A DNA stretch of 24,334 bases from CANHBY01 sp031374415 (GCA_031374415.1 JANMGB010000139.1:1-24334); one strand, 5' to 3'. Positions 1 to 7,289 are shown, counted from the first letter of the stretch. The notes: generated by a model not told the origin, from the letters alone. Numbers and translations are program-made.

Positions 1-2
1 CT

Positions 3-179
3 GACTTCCCCGAGATGGACGCGGACCAACTCGTGGCCGTCTTGCGCCGTCATCGCCCATTCAACGTGGTGGAGGCGGCGCACCGGCTGGCTGAGGTCGA
101 GCATCGCGCAAGGGGCACTGCGGCGCGCGATGCGTTCAAGACGCTGATCGGCAGCCATCTGCGGGCGGTGGCAGCGTGA
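3..179 (+). CDS. C-terminal end of an unidentified phage protein (5' truncated)
   Basis: An open frame enters from the left edge and runs to a TGA at 177-179, leaving 58 residues. The visible part is charged and mainly helical in appearance, rich in Ala, Arg, His and Glu, with a segment VVEAAHRLAEVEHRA that could form an amphipathic helix. I do not recognise the family. The stop overlaps the GTG start of the next gene (GTGA), so the two are probably translationally coupled in one operon. The start codon and N-terminus lie outside the window, so function cannot be assigned. It may belong to the preceding early or replication region. Confidence 0.6.
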   Translation, partial: DFPEMDADQLVAVLRRHRPFNVVEAAHRLAEVEHRARGTAARDAFKTLIGSHLRAVAA

Positions 180-475
180 ACAGATCCGACATCCTCGCAA
201 CTGCGACGACCTACGTGACCAAGGACCGGGCTGCCACGCACGGTGACGCGGAAAGCAACTTCGCCCTGATCGGTGCGCTTTGGTCGGCTGACCTGGGCAT
301 CGCCATTGGGGCCGCTGATGTAGCAAGGCTGATGGTGTTGTTCAAAGCCGCCCGTGCCAAGGGCAATCCGGGCAATGTGGACTCGTGGGTTGATCTGGCC
401 GGGTACGCGGCTTGTGGGGGCGAGATTGCCACGAAAGGGGATGACGCGCCGGAAGTGCGGGCGGTGCAGGGATGA
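176..475 (+). CDS. DUF6378-like small phage protein
   Basis: This 99-residue protein starts at GTG 176, which overlaps the previous stop. It carries the pattern I associate with the phage family DUF6378: DRAATHGDAESNFALIGALW near residues 18-37, followed by a hydrophobic helix (VARLMVLFKAARA) and NPGNVDSWVDLAGYAACGGE. The compact all-helical make-up and conserved His, Asp and Glu residues recall small phage nucleotide-metabolism or regulatory proteins, but the family has no established function and I do not propose one. It sits in a run of small genes upstream of the terminase. Its stop overlaps a possible ATG at 472. Family assignment is from memory of the motif and is fairly secure; the role is unknown. 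Confidence 0.75.
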   Translation: MNRSDILATATTYVTKDRAATHGDAESNFALIGALWSADLGIAIGAADVARLMVLFKAARAKGNPGNVDSWVDLAGYAACGGEIATKGDDAPEVRAVQG

Positions 476-588
476 CGCGCCATAGCAGCCCTCTACAGCG
501 CGAAGTCGGGGCCGCGCGCTACCCATGCCTAGCCGCGACGAATTGCCCCTCTGGTGGGCCGCGTATGGAGTGCAGCACATGCGCGTGA
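472..588 (+). CDS. Possible 38-residue Cys-containing small ORF
   Basis: ATG 472 overlaps the previous TGA (ATGA), a common arrangement for coupled translation. The frame runs 38 codons to a TGA at 586-588. The peptide contains four Cys, including a C-terminal CSTC, so a small metal site is imaginable. It overlaps the next small gene by 64 nt in another frame, and it may exist only as a coupling leader for it. I do not recognise a family, and it could be spurious. Confidence 0.3.
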   Translation: MTRHSSPLQREVGAARYPCLAATNCPSGGPRMECSTCA

Positions 589-680
589 TCGGTGAAGCGG
601 TTGGCGTCCTGACATGGACGGCCTTGCAGGGCGCGGCGTTCGGGCTGGGGTTCGCCCTGATGTGGGGGGTGATGGGATGA
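525..680 (+). CDS. Small single-pass membrane protein (51 aa), unknown function
   Basis: The frame starts at ATG 525 and ends with TGA 678-680, giving 51 residues. The N-terminal half is polar and aromatic (MPSRDELPLWWAAYGVQHM). Residues about 27-50 form one continuous hydrophobic stretch (VGVLTWTALQGAAFGLGFAL and following) that would make one transmembrane helix. Its stop overlaps the ATG of the next gene (ATGGGATGA), a strong sign of a real operon member despite the lack of an obvious Shine-Dalgarno. Small membrane peptides of this type are common in alphaproteobacterial phages upstream of terminase genes. Holin-like or exclusion roles are possible, but nothing in the sequence decides this. 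Confidence 0.55.
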   Translation: MPSRDELPLWWAAYGVQHMRVIGEAVGVLTWTALQGAAFGLGFALMWGVMG

Positions 681-1246
681 CCCGGAACCGCAAGCGCGGC
701 AAGGCCAAGGGCAGCGCGGTGGCCCCCAAGAGCATGGTCAGTCTGGCGGCGTTGCCGTGGGACCCAAGCCCGGATTGGGACCACGGCGCGACGGGTGCAG
801 CCAACCAGAAGCAGATGATGACCGAGGAGCGAGGCGAAGTGGACCCCAAGACCGGCAAGATCAAGAACCCAAACGGCGTCACCGGCGCACGTCGCCTGTC
901 GGTGGCCCAGCTCTACGAGCGCAAGGGCCTGCTGACCACGCGGCAGTCTGCGGCTGCCCACGAGCTGCTGCTGGCGTGGGAGCAGAAGGACCGCAGCCCC
1001 GCAGCCATTCAAGAGGCCAAGGTTGACCACTCACCCAAGCCCGATGACCGGACTGCGATGCTGGTCGACCGGCAGATGAAGTACATCAAGATCAGCGTCC
1101 ACATCCCGCCGCAGTTCGCGCCCTTCATCAACTGGGTGGCCCGCGACGACAAGCACCTGACCTCGATGCCAGGCTATCGCCGCGTGGCCTACATGGACCG
1201 GCTGAGGAAGGGCCTTGACCTCATGGCGGATAGCCTTGGTATGTGA
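677..1246 (+). CDS. Hypothetical protein upstream of terminase, possibly DUF6456-like regulator
   Basis: The start ATG 677 was chosen over an upstream in-frame ATG at 614 because it overlaps the preceding stop by the usual ATGA junction, and the upstream part overlaps another gene. The 189-residue product opens with a very basic segment (MTRNRKRGKAKG), continues with a low-complexity linker, and ends with a helical domain of about 110 residues. That domain has a layout (L..GLLT..Q..AA.EL at about 80-100; a C-terminal RLRKGLDLMADSLG) resembling the DUF6456 domain found in putative regulators of alphaproteobacteria and their phages. This similarity is weak and unverified. A basic N-terminus plus a helical domain just before the terminase operon would fit a late regulator. 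That is inference. Confidence 0.7.
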   Translation: MTRNRKRGKAKGSAVAPKSMVSLAALPWDPSPDWDHGATGAANQKQMMTEERGEVDPKTGKIKNPNGVTGARRLSVAQLYERKGLLTTRQSAAAHELLLAWEQKDRSPAAIQEAKVDHSPKPDDRTAMLVDRQMKYIKISVHIPPQFAPFINWVARDDKHLTSMPGYRRVAYMDRLRKGLDLMADSLGM

Positions 1247-1444
1247 GGCTTGACGGAACACGAGATCTGTGGCTTTGTGTCACCATCGCAAGAGGCGTGG
1301 GGGAAACTCCGCGCCTTTCTCATTTCCGCCGCGTTCTCCCACGGGCCACCCCGCGCCCGGCACATAACTGCGCAGCGCAAGTCAAGCCGGTGCGGCAAGC
1401 ATTCAATGGGCCGGTATGCGCAGCGGCGGGGAAACGAGGCAGCC
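1247..1444 (+). other. Non-coding gap before the terminase operon
   Basis: This is the longest gap without a gene in the window (198 nt). It separates the small-gene cluster from the packaging operon and is the natural place for a late promoter. A TTGACG at 1250-1255 could serve as a -35 element, but the correctly spaced -10 (CTTTGT at 1273-1278) is poor. An open frame from TTG 1250 runs through the gap into the terminase small subunit, but that part is not protein-like. I see no strong terminator hairpin. Confidence 0.35.
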
Positions 1445-2011
1445 ATGAGTAACGGAAAGGACCCGGAAACCGGACGCTTCACGGCGGGCAATCGCTTCTG
1501 GGAGGCGAAATCCACCTTCATCGGTCATCCAAAGTTGTTCGAGAACGGGGAAACCCTCAAGGCAGCCATCACCGAATATCTGGACTGGAACGATGCCAAC
1601 CCGCTGATGGCGGCTGAGTTGGTGAAGTTCGAGGGCAAAGCGACCATAGCAGAACTGCCGAAGATGCGCGCCTTGACGCTGCAGGGCTTGTTCATGTTTC
1701 TGGGCATCAACCCCAAGACATGGTGGGACTGGCGGCAGAACCGTGATGATCTGGCTGATGCGATCCAATGGGCCGAGGCGGTGATCTACCGGCAGAAGTT
1801 CGAAGGCGCCGCGGCTGACATGCTCAACCAAGCGATCATCGCCCGGGAATTGGGGCTGGTGGATAAGCAGGATCATTCGGGCACGATCAAGGCGGAGGTT
1901 ACTGCCGATGCAGCATTCGCCCAACTTGCAAGCCTTCTGGGCGGCGCTATCCCCGGCGCACAAGGCAGCACTGGCGGCTCGAACAGCTTGGCTGAAGACA
2001 GCGAGGGCTGA
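1445..2011 (+). CDS. Terminase small subunit (GP3-package-like)
   Basis: This is the DNA-recognition subunit of the packaging terminase, which binds phage DNA and hands it to the large subunit. The 188-residue reading begins at ATG 1445 (MSNGKDPETGRFTAGNRFW), where terminase small subunits of this family typically begin, with a GAGG upstream in the preceding 15 nt. The frame is open further upstream to 1250, but that part lacks protein character. Diagnostic segments are TLKAAITEYLDWNDANPL near residue 42, LTLQGLFMFLGINPKTWWDW in the middle (helix-turn-helix-like), and VIYRQKFEGAAADMLNQAII followed by ARELGLVDK towards the end. These match the GP3-package type of small terminase. The last 104 nt overlap the large subunit gene in another frame, suggesting coupled synthesis of the two subunits. 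Confidence 0.85.
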   Translation: MSNGKDPETGRFTAGNRFWEAKSTFIGHPKLFENGETLKAAITEYLDWNDANPLMAAELVKFEGKATIAELPKMRALTLQGLFMFLGINPKTWWDWRQNRDDLADAIQWAEAVIYRQKFEGAAADMLNQAIIARELGLVDKQDHSGTIKAEVTADAAFAQLASLLGGAIPGAQGSTGGSNSLAEDSEG

Positions 2012-3200
2012 GCAGGTCCCGCAGTACAGGCCAGGGCAGACAATCTGGGCTGCAATCTGCGGACGGGGTTGGGGCAAGTCCAAGGCGATCTACGAGGATA
2101 CCTGGTGGCATGCCGTCCAGACGCCTGACATGCGGATTGCCATCATCGCGCCAACTTGGTCGGACTTGAAAAAGGTCAGCTTCTTCGGCCGATCCGGGCT
2201 GAAGGCGCTGACACCACCGGAAACACTGCGCGGCGGTTCTTGGGCAACGGCGTTCAACGTGGCCGATATGCACCTGACCTTCGCCAATGGGGCGACGGTG
2301 CAGGGCTTCCCGGCGACGGAGCCTGACAGGTTGCGCGGGCCTGAGCATCACATGGCGGTGTGCGAGGAACTTGCCGCGTGGCCTTATGCGCAAGACGCCT
2401 GGGACATGATGCGGATGGGTCTGCGCCTCGGTGCATCGCCCAAGACGGTCATTGCCACGACGCCGCGCCCGACGACGATCATGCGGGCGCTGATCAAGCG
2501 CGACGACTGCCATGTGATCAGGGGTCGGACATTCGACAATGCGGCCAACCTGCCGGAATCGTTCCTGGCCGAGCTGCGCGACAAATACGAAGGCACCCGG
2601 CTTGGGCGGCAGGAACTGTACGCGGAGTTGCTGGATGATGCCCCTGGCGCACTTTGGACACGGGACAGCATCTCGCACGGGTCATTGCCGCAGATGCAGC
2701 GGATAGTCGTCGCGGTTGACCCATCCGGGGCCAGCGGCGCGGCAGATGAGAACGCGGACAGCATTGGCATCGTGGTCGCAGGCAAGGGCATAGACGGGCG
2801 GTTTTATGTGATTGAGGACGCGACTTGTCGCCTGTCTCCCAGCGGATGGGCGCGGCGGGCGGTTGAAAGATACCAGGCCCACAAGGCAGACAAGATCGTG
2901 GCGGAACGGAACTTCGGCGGCGATATGGTTGCCAGCGTGATCCGCACGGCAGACCGCAACGCCAATGTGAAGCTGGTCACGGCCAGCCGGGGCAAGGCGG
3001 TCAGGGCGGAACCTATCGCCGCGCTGTACGAGCAGAAGCGTGTGACGCATGCCGCCGGATTGAGCGAGCTTGAGGATCAGATGATGCAGATGACCTTGAG
3101 CGGCTATGTCGGAGAGGGCAGCCCAGACAGAGTGGACGCGCTGGTGTGGGCGCTGACTGAGTTGATGACCGGCTCGGCCTACAGCTTGAGCAACATCTAA
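1908..3200 (+). CDS. Terminase large subunit (packaging ATPase and nuclease)
   Basis: This motor ATPase and headful or cos nuclease translocates DNA through the portal. The 430-residue protein has an N-terminal ATPase domain: Walker A CGRGWGKS at 51-58, Walker B-like HMAVCEE at 148-154, and a coupling motif ATTPRP at 183-188. A C-terminal RuvC-like nuclease domain has acidic candidates D271 (VAVDPSG), E333 (VAERNFGG) and D410 (DRVDALVWAL). The length is normal for the terminase_6 type. The start at ATG 1908 lies inside the small-subunit gene. It is supported by GGAGG at 1894-1898 with 9-nt spacing and by the usual N-terminal segment (LQAFWAALSPAHKAALA) that precedes the Walker A motif in this family. 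The next gene follows almost immediately. Confidence 0.96.
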   Translation: MQHSPNLQAFWAALSPAHKAALAARTAWLKTARAEQVPQYRPGQTIWAAICGRGWGKSKAIYEDTWWHAVQTPDMRIAIIAPTWSDLKKVSFFGRSGLKALTPPETLRGGSWATAFNVADMHLTFANGATVQGFPATEPDRLRGPEHHMAVCEELAAWPYAQDAWDMMRMGLRLGASPKTVIATTPRPTTIMRALIKRDDCHVIRGRTFDNAANLPESFLAELRDKYEGTRLGRQELYAELLDDAPGALWTRDSISHGSLPQMQRIVVAVDPSGASGAADENADSIGIVVAGKGIDGRFYVIEDATCRLSPSGWARRAVERYQAHKADKIVAERNFGGDMVASVIRTADRNANVKLVTASRGKAVRAEPIAALYEQKRVTHAAGLSELEDQMMQMTLSGYVGEGSPDRVDALVWALTELMTGSAYSLSNI

Positions 3201-3209
3201 GGCATGACG

Positions 3210-4580
3210 ATGGACAAAAAGCCGCGATACCGCCGCACAGCCGACGGTCGCACGATCATGCTTGATGGTTTGACGAACGTGGTGGCCAATCTTGGCACAT
3301 CGCGGGATAAGGCTACATTCTCCACGGTCACGGCAGCAGACCTGGACGCCAACACGCTGGTCAACACCTACCGTGGGTCATGGGCTGCACGGAAGGGCGT
3401 GGACATTCCGGCGCTGGATTCGTGCCGGAAGTGGCGCGATTGGCAGGCGCAGGACGCCGAAGTCGAGCGCATTGAGAATGAGGAAAGCCGCCTGAACGTG
3501 CGCGGACAGGTGCTGCGGGCCAGAATTGCGGCACGGCTGTTTGGCGGGTGCGCCCTGCTGATTGGCGCTGATGTGGCCAACCCGGCAAAGCCGCTGAGTC
3601 TTGAGTCGGTCAAACAGGGCGGGTTGAAGTACCTAGCCCTTGTGCATCGTCGGATGCTCGGGCCGGGCATGATAGATGAAGACCCGACAAGCCCCTATTT
3701 CGGCCAGCCTGCCTATTGGGATTTGAATGCTGGTAGCCGCATGGTGGAGCGCATTCACCCTTCACGGCTGGTGCTATTCTTGGGGGCGCAGATTCCCGAC
3801 ACGGCCTATGCGCCGGTCCAGTTGGGGTGGGGTGACAGCGTTTTGACGGCAGCAATCGACACCGTTCTGGCCTTTGATGGGGTTGCGGCTAACATTGCCA
3901 GCTTGGTTTTCGAGGCCAAGGTCGACACGATTGGCATTCCAAACTTCATGCAGAATCTGGGCGATTCTGGATATGAGCAGACCATCCTGCGCCGATTCGC
4001 ATTGGCCGAAACAGGAAAGGGCATCAACGGAACGCTGATCCATGATGCCGAAGAGAAGTTGGGTCAAAAGCAGGCCAGCTTTACTTCTCTGCCTGACATA
4101 TTGGACAGGTTTGCGGTAAACGTATGCGCTTCGTTTGACATCCCGATTACGCGATTCATGGGGCAGTCACCGGCTGGCCTGTCATCGACGGGTGAAAGCG
4201 ACATTCGCAACTATTACGACGCCATCAGCAGCCAACAAGAGCTAGAGATGGGACCAGCTATGCGAATGCTGGACGAGTGCCTGATCAGGTCCGCGCTGGG
4301 AGCGCGCCCGCCAGAGGTTCACTACCGCTGGGCCAGCTTGTGGCAGGTGTCCGAGAAAGAGCGGGCTGCCAATGGCAAGACCTATGCAGATACAATCGTC
4401 GCGCTGAAAGGCACCGGTCTTTTCCCTGACGAGCCGCTGGCAGAGGCGGCGGTCAACTTGATGACGGCCAGCGGATCAATGCCGGGGCTTGAGGGTTACA
4501 TGGCTGACTATTTTTCAGCCTTGCCGGAAATCGACGGCGACGGTCCTGACGGCGCGCTACCAGAGGAAACCGGATCATGA
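3210..4580 (+). CDS. Portal protein, DUF1073 (Acb1-like N-terminal) family
   Basis: This protein forms the dodecameric portal ring at one capsid vertex, through which DNA enters and the tail attaches. The sequence follows the DUF1073 family from end to end: GLTNVVANLGTSRDKATFS near the start, YRGSWAARKGVDIPA, ARIAARLFGGCALLIGAD, KQGGLKYLALVHRRML, RIHPSRLVLFLG, the WGDSVL helix, and SSTGESDIRNYYDAISSQQE followed by LWQVSEKERA. I prefer ATG 3210 because AAGG at 3199-3202 is then 7 nt away. The in-frame ATG 3204 has no usable spacing. Some members are fused to the anti-CBASS nuclease Acb1. Here the protein ends after the portal part (456 residues) and I see no paired HxT/HxS catalytic motifs, so it is portal only. 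Its stop overlaps the protease start. Confidence 0.92.
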   Translation: MDKKPRYRRTADGRTIMLDGLTNVVANLGTSRDKATFSTVTAADLDANTLVNTYRGSWAARKGVDIPALDSCRKWRDWQAQDAEVERIENEESRLNVRGQVLRARIAARLFGGCALLIGADVANPAKPLSLESVKQGGLKYLALVHRRMLGPGMIDEDPTSPYFGQPAYWDLNAGSRMVERIHPSRLVLFLGAQIPDTAYAPVQLGWGDSVLTAAIDTVLAFDGVAANIASLVFEAKVDTIGIPNFMQNLGDSGYEQTILRRFALAETGKGINGTLIHDAEEKLGQKQASFTSLPDILDRFAVNVCASFDIPITRFMGQSPAGLSSTGESDIRNYYDAISSQQELEMGPAMRMLDECLIRSALGARPPEVHYRWASLWQVSEKERAANGKTYADTIVALKGTGLFPDEPLAEAAVNLMTASGSMPGLEGYMADYFSALPEIDGDGPDGALPEETGS

Positions 4581-5713
4581 TGGACATGAATTTTGTCGAC
4601 GCTGTTGCGATCAACGGGGTGCGCATCACTGGCGACGGCTACATGGTTGGTCAGGCCAAATGCGCCCGCACTGGCTGCCAAGCCTACATGGCGGCAGACG
4701 TGGGCCTGCCTGGCTCTGGGACGGTCAACGTTTACCGGCCAGACGAAGTGGTATTTGACAAAGCCAGCCTGGCCACCTTTGCTGGTAAGCCGATCACCAT
4801 CGGACACCCCAGCGAGGGCGTTACGGCTGAGACTTGGCGTCAGTTGGCAGTGGGCGACATCGGCACCGAGATTGCCCGCGATGGTGAGTTTGTATCCGTC
4901 CCGTACAAGATCATGGACGCCGCTGCGATCAAGGCCATTCAGTATGGAGAGGCCTGCGAACTCTCTATGGGCTACACAACTGGAATTGAAATTCGAGACG
5001 GGGTAGCCCCGGATGGAACGCCATATCAGGCGGTACAGACCGGCCCCATCCGTGTGAACCATATGGCAATCGTGAAGTCCGCTCGTGGCGGCTCACAACT
5101 CCGCATCGGCGACGATGCTCCCTGGGGCGCTGCCCCGTTCACCTCCGATGGAAAGGAAATCGGCATGGCCGACACCAATCTCAAGACGGTGGTTCTGGGT
5201 GATCAGGCGGTGCAAGTTGCCGCTGTTGATGCTCAAGCTATCGAGAACTTCAAAGCCGCTTCGGCCAAGGCTCTCGCTGATGCCAAGGCGGACGGCGACA
5301 GAACCATTGCGGCCAAAGATGCCGAACTTGCCACGAAGGATTCCGAAATCGCCGCACTCAAGGCTAAGGTGTTGGATGCTGCCGGTCTGGACAAACTGGT
5401 GGCTGACCGCGCAGACGTGATCGGCAAGGCCAATGTCATCGCGCCAGCAGTCATGATCGACGGCAAGTCGATTCCAGAAATCAAGCGCGCTGCCGTGGTT
5501 GCCAAGTCCGGTGCAGCGATGGCCCACAAGTCGGAGGCTTATATCGAAGCCGCATTTGACCTGCTCTGCGCTGATATTGCAGATCCCGCAGCCAAGGCTC
5601 TGGCAGACGCCAAGGGCCATGCGGTCAGCGACAGTGACAAGTCGTACGCAGATCGGGCCAAGGCTCTGTCCGACGAATGGAAGAAACCCAACACCAAGAA
5701 GGAGGCCGCGTGA
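4577..5713 (+). CDS. DUF2213 capsid maturation protease fused to a scaffold-like C-terminus
   Basis: Residues about 1-180 match DUF2213, regarded as a prohead protease: YRPDEVVFDKASLATFAGKP, TIGHPSEGVTAETW, YGEACELSMGYTTG (S130 is the likely nucleophile) and RVNHMAIVKSARGGSQLRI (H162 is the likely catalytic His). Residues about 197-378 are a charged Ala/Lys/Asp-rich region with a probable coiled coil (KALADAKADGDRTIAAKDAE and following) and a basic tail, typical of scaffolding domains. ATG 4577 overlaps the portal stop (ATGA) and has GAGGA at 4563-4567. An in-frame ATG at 5165 has its own strong ribosome binding site and may give a separate scaffold. The gene lies between portal and major capsid protein, the standard place for protease and scaffold. 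Confidence 0.88.
   Translation: MMDMNFVDAVAINGVRITGDGYMVGQAKCARTGCQAYMAADVGLPGSGTVNVYRPDEVVFDKASLATFAGKPITIGHPSEGVTAETWRQLAVGDIGTEIARDGEFVSVPYKIMDAAAIKAIQYGEACELSMGYTTGIEIRDGVAPDGTPYQAVQTGPIRVNHMAIVKSARGGSQLRIGDDAPWGAAPFTSDGKEIGMADTNLKTVVLGDQAVQVAAVDAQAIENFKAASAKALADAKADGDRTIAAKDAELATKDSEIAALKAKVLDAAGLDKLVADRADVIGKANVIAPAVMIDGKSIPEIKRAAVVAKSGAAMAHKSEAYIEAAFDLLCADIADPAAKALADAKGHAVSDSDKSYADRAKALSDEWKKPNTKKEAA
5165..5713 (+). CDS. Putative nested scaffolding protein (internal start in the protease gene)
   Basis: ATG 5165 is in frame with the protease gene and would give the last 182 residues alone, beginning MADTNLKTVVLGDQAVQVA. It is preceded by AAAGGA at 5152-5157 with a 7-nt spacer, a better ribosome binding site than many true starts in this window. 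The start falls exactly where the protease domain ends and the coiled-coil region begins. Nested protease/scaffold genes are established in other phages (lambda C/Nu3), where the short form is the major scaffold. That this phage uses the internal start is inference. Confidence 0.5.
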   Translation: MADTNLKTVVLGDQAVQVAAVDAQAIENFKAASAKALADAKADGDRTIAAKDAELATKDSEIAALKAKVLDAAGLDKLVADRADVIGKANVIAPAVMIDGKSIPEIKRAAVVAKSGAAMAHKSEAYIEAAFDLLCADIADPAAKALADAKGHAVSDSDKSYADRAKALSDEWKKPNTKKEAA

Positions 5714-6150
5714 TGGCACCCATCCAAGACACCATCGGGTCGACCTATCCGACCCGCACCACGTCCGGTTATGCCGGTATGCTGGCAGACGGATCCCTGA
5801 ACGATTCGCAGTCGAAGATTGTTGAAACGGCTGCCATCGCATTTGGCTTGGCCGTTGGCGCGGGCACTGCTGACGGTTCCGTCAAGTTGGGCGGCACCGG
5901 CTTTGAAGGCATTGCTGTGGTCGACAAGACCCGCACGGCGGACAGCTATGCTGTTGGCGAGTATGCCGCCATTGCCAAGAAGGGCGTCATTTGGGTCACT
6001 GCATCAACGGCGGGTGTCAACCCGGCGGCGGCAGTGACCTTCACTGCGGCAACCGGCGTGATCGGCGCCGGACTTGTCACCACCATCACGGGCGCGAAGT
6101 TCCTGGACACCGTTGCAAGCGGTGCCTTGGTTCGCGTCTACCTGCCGTAA
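5713..6150 (+). CDS. Head decoration / structural cement-like protein
   Basis: This 145-residue protein would bind the outer capsid surface and stabilise the shell. The sequence is small, Gly/Ala/Thr/Val-rich and predicted mostly beta, with a pattern (AFGLAVGAGTADGSVKLGG, GFEGIAVVDK, YAVGEYAAIAKKGVIWV, ending in a beta strand) typical of DUF2190/Gp24-like structural cement proteins encoded next to the major capsid protein. The start ATG 713 nt after 5000 (position 5713) overlaps the previous stop as TGATG and is preceded by AAGGAGG a few nt upstream, the strongest ribosome binding site in the neighbourhood. That fits a protein made in hundreds of copies. An in-frame start at 5677 lies inside the previous gene and was rejected. 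The decoration role is inferred from family resemblance and position. Confidence 0.72.
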   Translation: MAPIQDTIGSTYPTRTTSGYAGMLADGSLNDSQSKIVETAAIAFGLAVGAGTADGSVKLGGTGFEGIAVVDKTRTADSYAVGEYAAIAKKGVIWVTASTAGVNPAAAVTFTAATGVIGAGLVTTITGAKFLDTVASGALVRVYLP

Positions 6151-6161
6151 GGAGCGCAGCC

Positions 6162-7052
6162 ATGACCTTCCAATTCAACGACGCCGCCGCGCTTTCCTTC
6201 GTGGTGGGGCAGGCCTCCCATATCGAGCGGGAAGTCTTCAACATCCCGTACCCGGAAATCCGCTATGCGCAGATGATCCCCATCGACACTTCGGCGGGCG
6301 AGTATTCTGCATCGGTGACCTTCTTCACCCAAGACCTGGTGGGCAAGGCCAAATTTATCAACGGCAATGCTGATGACTTCCCGCTGGCCAACATTGTCCG
6401 CACCAAGTTCGAGCAGTCGATCCTTGATGCAGGCATCGGCTACGAATTCTCGCTGACCGAAATCGGCCAAGCGCAGATGATGGGCCGGGGCTTGCCGACT
6501 GAGGGCGCCGCAGCAGCCCGCCTTGCATATGAGCAGTTGGTTGACGCTGTGGCCTTGGCCGGTGACAGCGGGATTGAAGGCTTGTATGCGACGACCGGAA
6601 TCACGTCTACCGCCGCTGCCGCCGCTTGGTCTGGTGCGACTGCGGCGCAGATCCTCGCCGATGTCAACGCGATCATCGCGCGGATCGTGGCTGCCACCGG
6701 CGGCATCCATTGGCCCAACACGCTGGTCTTGCCGCTGTCGCAGTTCTCGATCATCGCTGGCAAGCAGATCGACCCGACGAACCAGACCACCATCTTGGAG
6801 TTCATCCAGAAGGCCAACGCCTACACTGCGATGACTGGTCAGCCCTTGGCGGTGTTCTCGGACGTGCGGCTGTCCAACAAAGCAGTCTGCTACAAGCGCG
6901 ACCCGATGGTGCTCAAGATGCACGTCCCGATGCCGCTGCGGTTCATGGCGCCGCAGCTTATCAATCTGCAGGTTCGAGTTCCGGGCATGTTCCGCTTCGC
7001 TCCGCTGTCCATCCGGCAGCCCAAAGCGATTCAGTATATCTCGGGGATGTGA
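6162..7052 (+). CDS. Major capsid protein, DUF2184 family
   Basis: This is the main shell subunit, expected to have the HK97 fold. The 296-residue product is a good length for DUF2184 (encapsulating) capsid proteins and shows their usual segments: IEREVFNIPYPEIRYAQMIP near residue 20, VGKAKFINGNADDFPLANI, the helix LDAGIGYEFSLTEIGQAQMM, ARLAYEQLVDAVALAGDSGI followed by EGLY, HWPNTLVLPLSQFSIIAGKQ, and a C-terminal beta part ending in RVPGMFRFAPLSIRQPKAIQ. AAGGAG at 6149-6154, overlapping the previous stop, is well placed for ATG 6162. No N-terminal propeptide or delta domain is apparent, so if the protease acts it would cleave mainly the scaffold. That last point is inference. Confidence 0.9.
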   Translation: MTFQFNDAAALSFVVGQASHIEREVFNIPYPEIRYAQMIPIDTSAGEYSASVTFFTQDLVGKAKFINGNADDFPLANIVRTKFEQSILDAGIGYEFSLTEIGQAQMMGRGLPTEGAAAARLAYEQLVDAVALAGDSGIEGLYATTGITSTAAAAAWSGATAAQILADVNAIIARIVAATGGIHWPNTLVLPLSQFSIIAGKQIDPTNQTTILEFIQKANAYTAMTGQPLAVFSDVRLSNKAVCYKRDPMVLKMHVPMPLRFMAPQLINLQVRVPGMFRFAPLSIRQPKAIQYISGM

Positions 7053-7054
7053 TT

Positions 7055-7258
7055 ATGGCAAAAGCGCGAACCACCTTCGTCAATGCCAACAAAGCCGACC
7101 TGAACCTGCCCGATGGCACCACCATCGGCGCAGGCGAGTCGGTCAGCCTGGACAAGGCCATGCTGGAAAATCTCGGTGTCCAGATGTGGATTGCAGAGGG
7201 CCTGCTGGTGCCGGAAGGCGCGGCGCAGGTCGCAGAAGAAACCCCCGCCGACGAGTGA
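7055..7258 (+). CDS. Small protein after the major capsid gene, unknown function
   Basis: This 67-residue protein starts at ATG 7055, two nt after the capsid stop. It reads MAKARTTFVNANKADLNLPD and contains a short beta-like segment (GTTIGAGESVSLDKAMLENL) and an acidic tail. I do not recognise the family. Its position between the capsid protein and the head-tail connector suggests a head-associated or minor structural protein. The pattern of a beta-type N-terminus, a GE turn and a following helix resembles the N-terminal part of the 14705-15136 product. That similarity is weak and may be chance. A strong RNA hairpin follows the gene. Confidence 0.65.
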   Translation: MAKARTTFVNANKADLNLPDGTTIGAGESVSLDKAMLENLGVQMWIAEGLLVPEGAAQVAEETPADE

Positions 7259-7267
7259 CCTTCAAAG

Positions 7268-7289
7268 TGGGGCGGCGCAACCCGCCCCA
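7268..7289 (+). terminator. GC hairpin between capsid and connector genes
   Basis: TGGGGCGG (7268-7275) and CCGCCCCA (7282-7289) form a perfect 8-bp stem with a 6-nt loop. It sits in the 55-nt gap after the capsid and small-protein genes. No T-run follows, so it is not a clear intrinsic terminator. It may act as a partial terminator or as a 3' mRNA stabiliser that raises capsid expression over downstream genes. Confidence 0.45.

Noticed and set aside
1250..1444. Upstream extension of the terminase small subunit frame from TTG 1250
   Set aside because: It is Arg/Cys/His-rich and not protein-like. The family N-terminus and a ribosome binding site fit ATG 1445.
3210..4580. Acb1 anti-CBASS activity in the portal gene
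   Set aside because: The family name mentions Acb1, but the protein ends at the portal part and has no visible pair of HxT/HxS catalytic motifs.
6138..6923. 261-codon minus-strand open frame opposite the capsid gene
   Set aside because: It is a shadow of the capsid gene in high-GC DNA, with no ribosome binding site or family.
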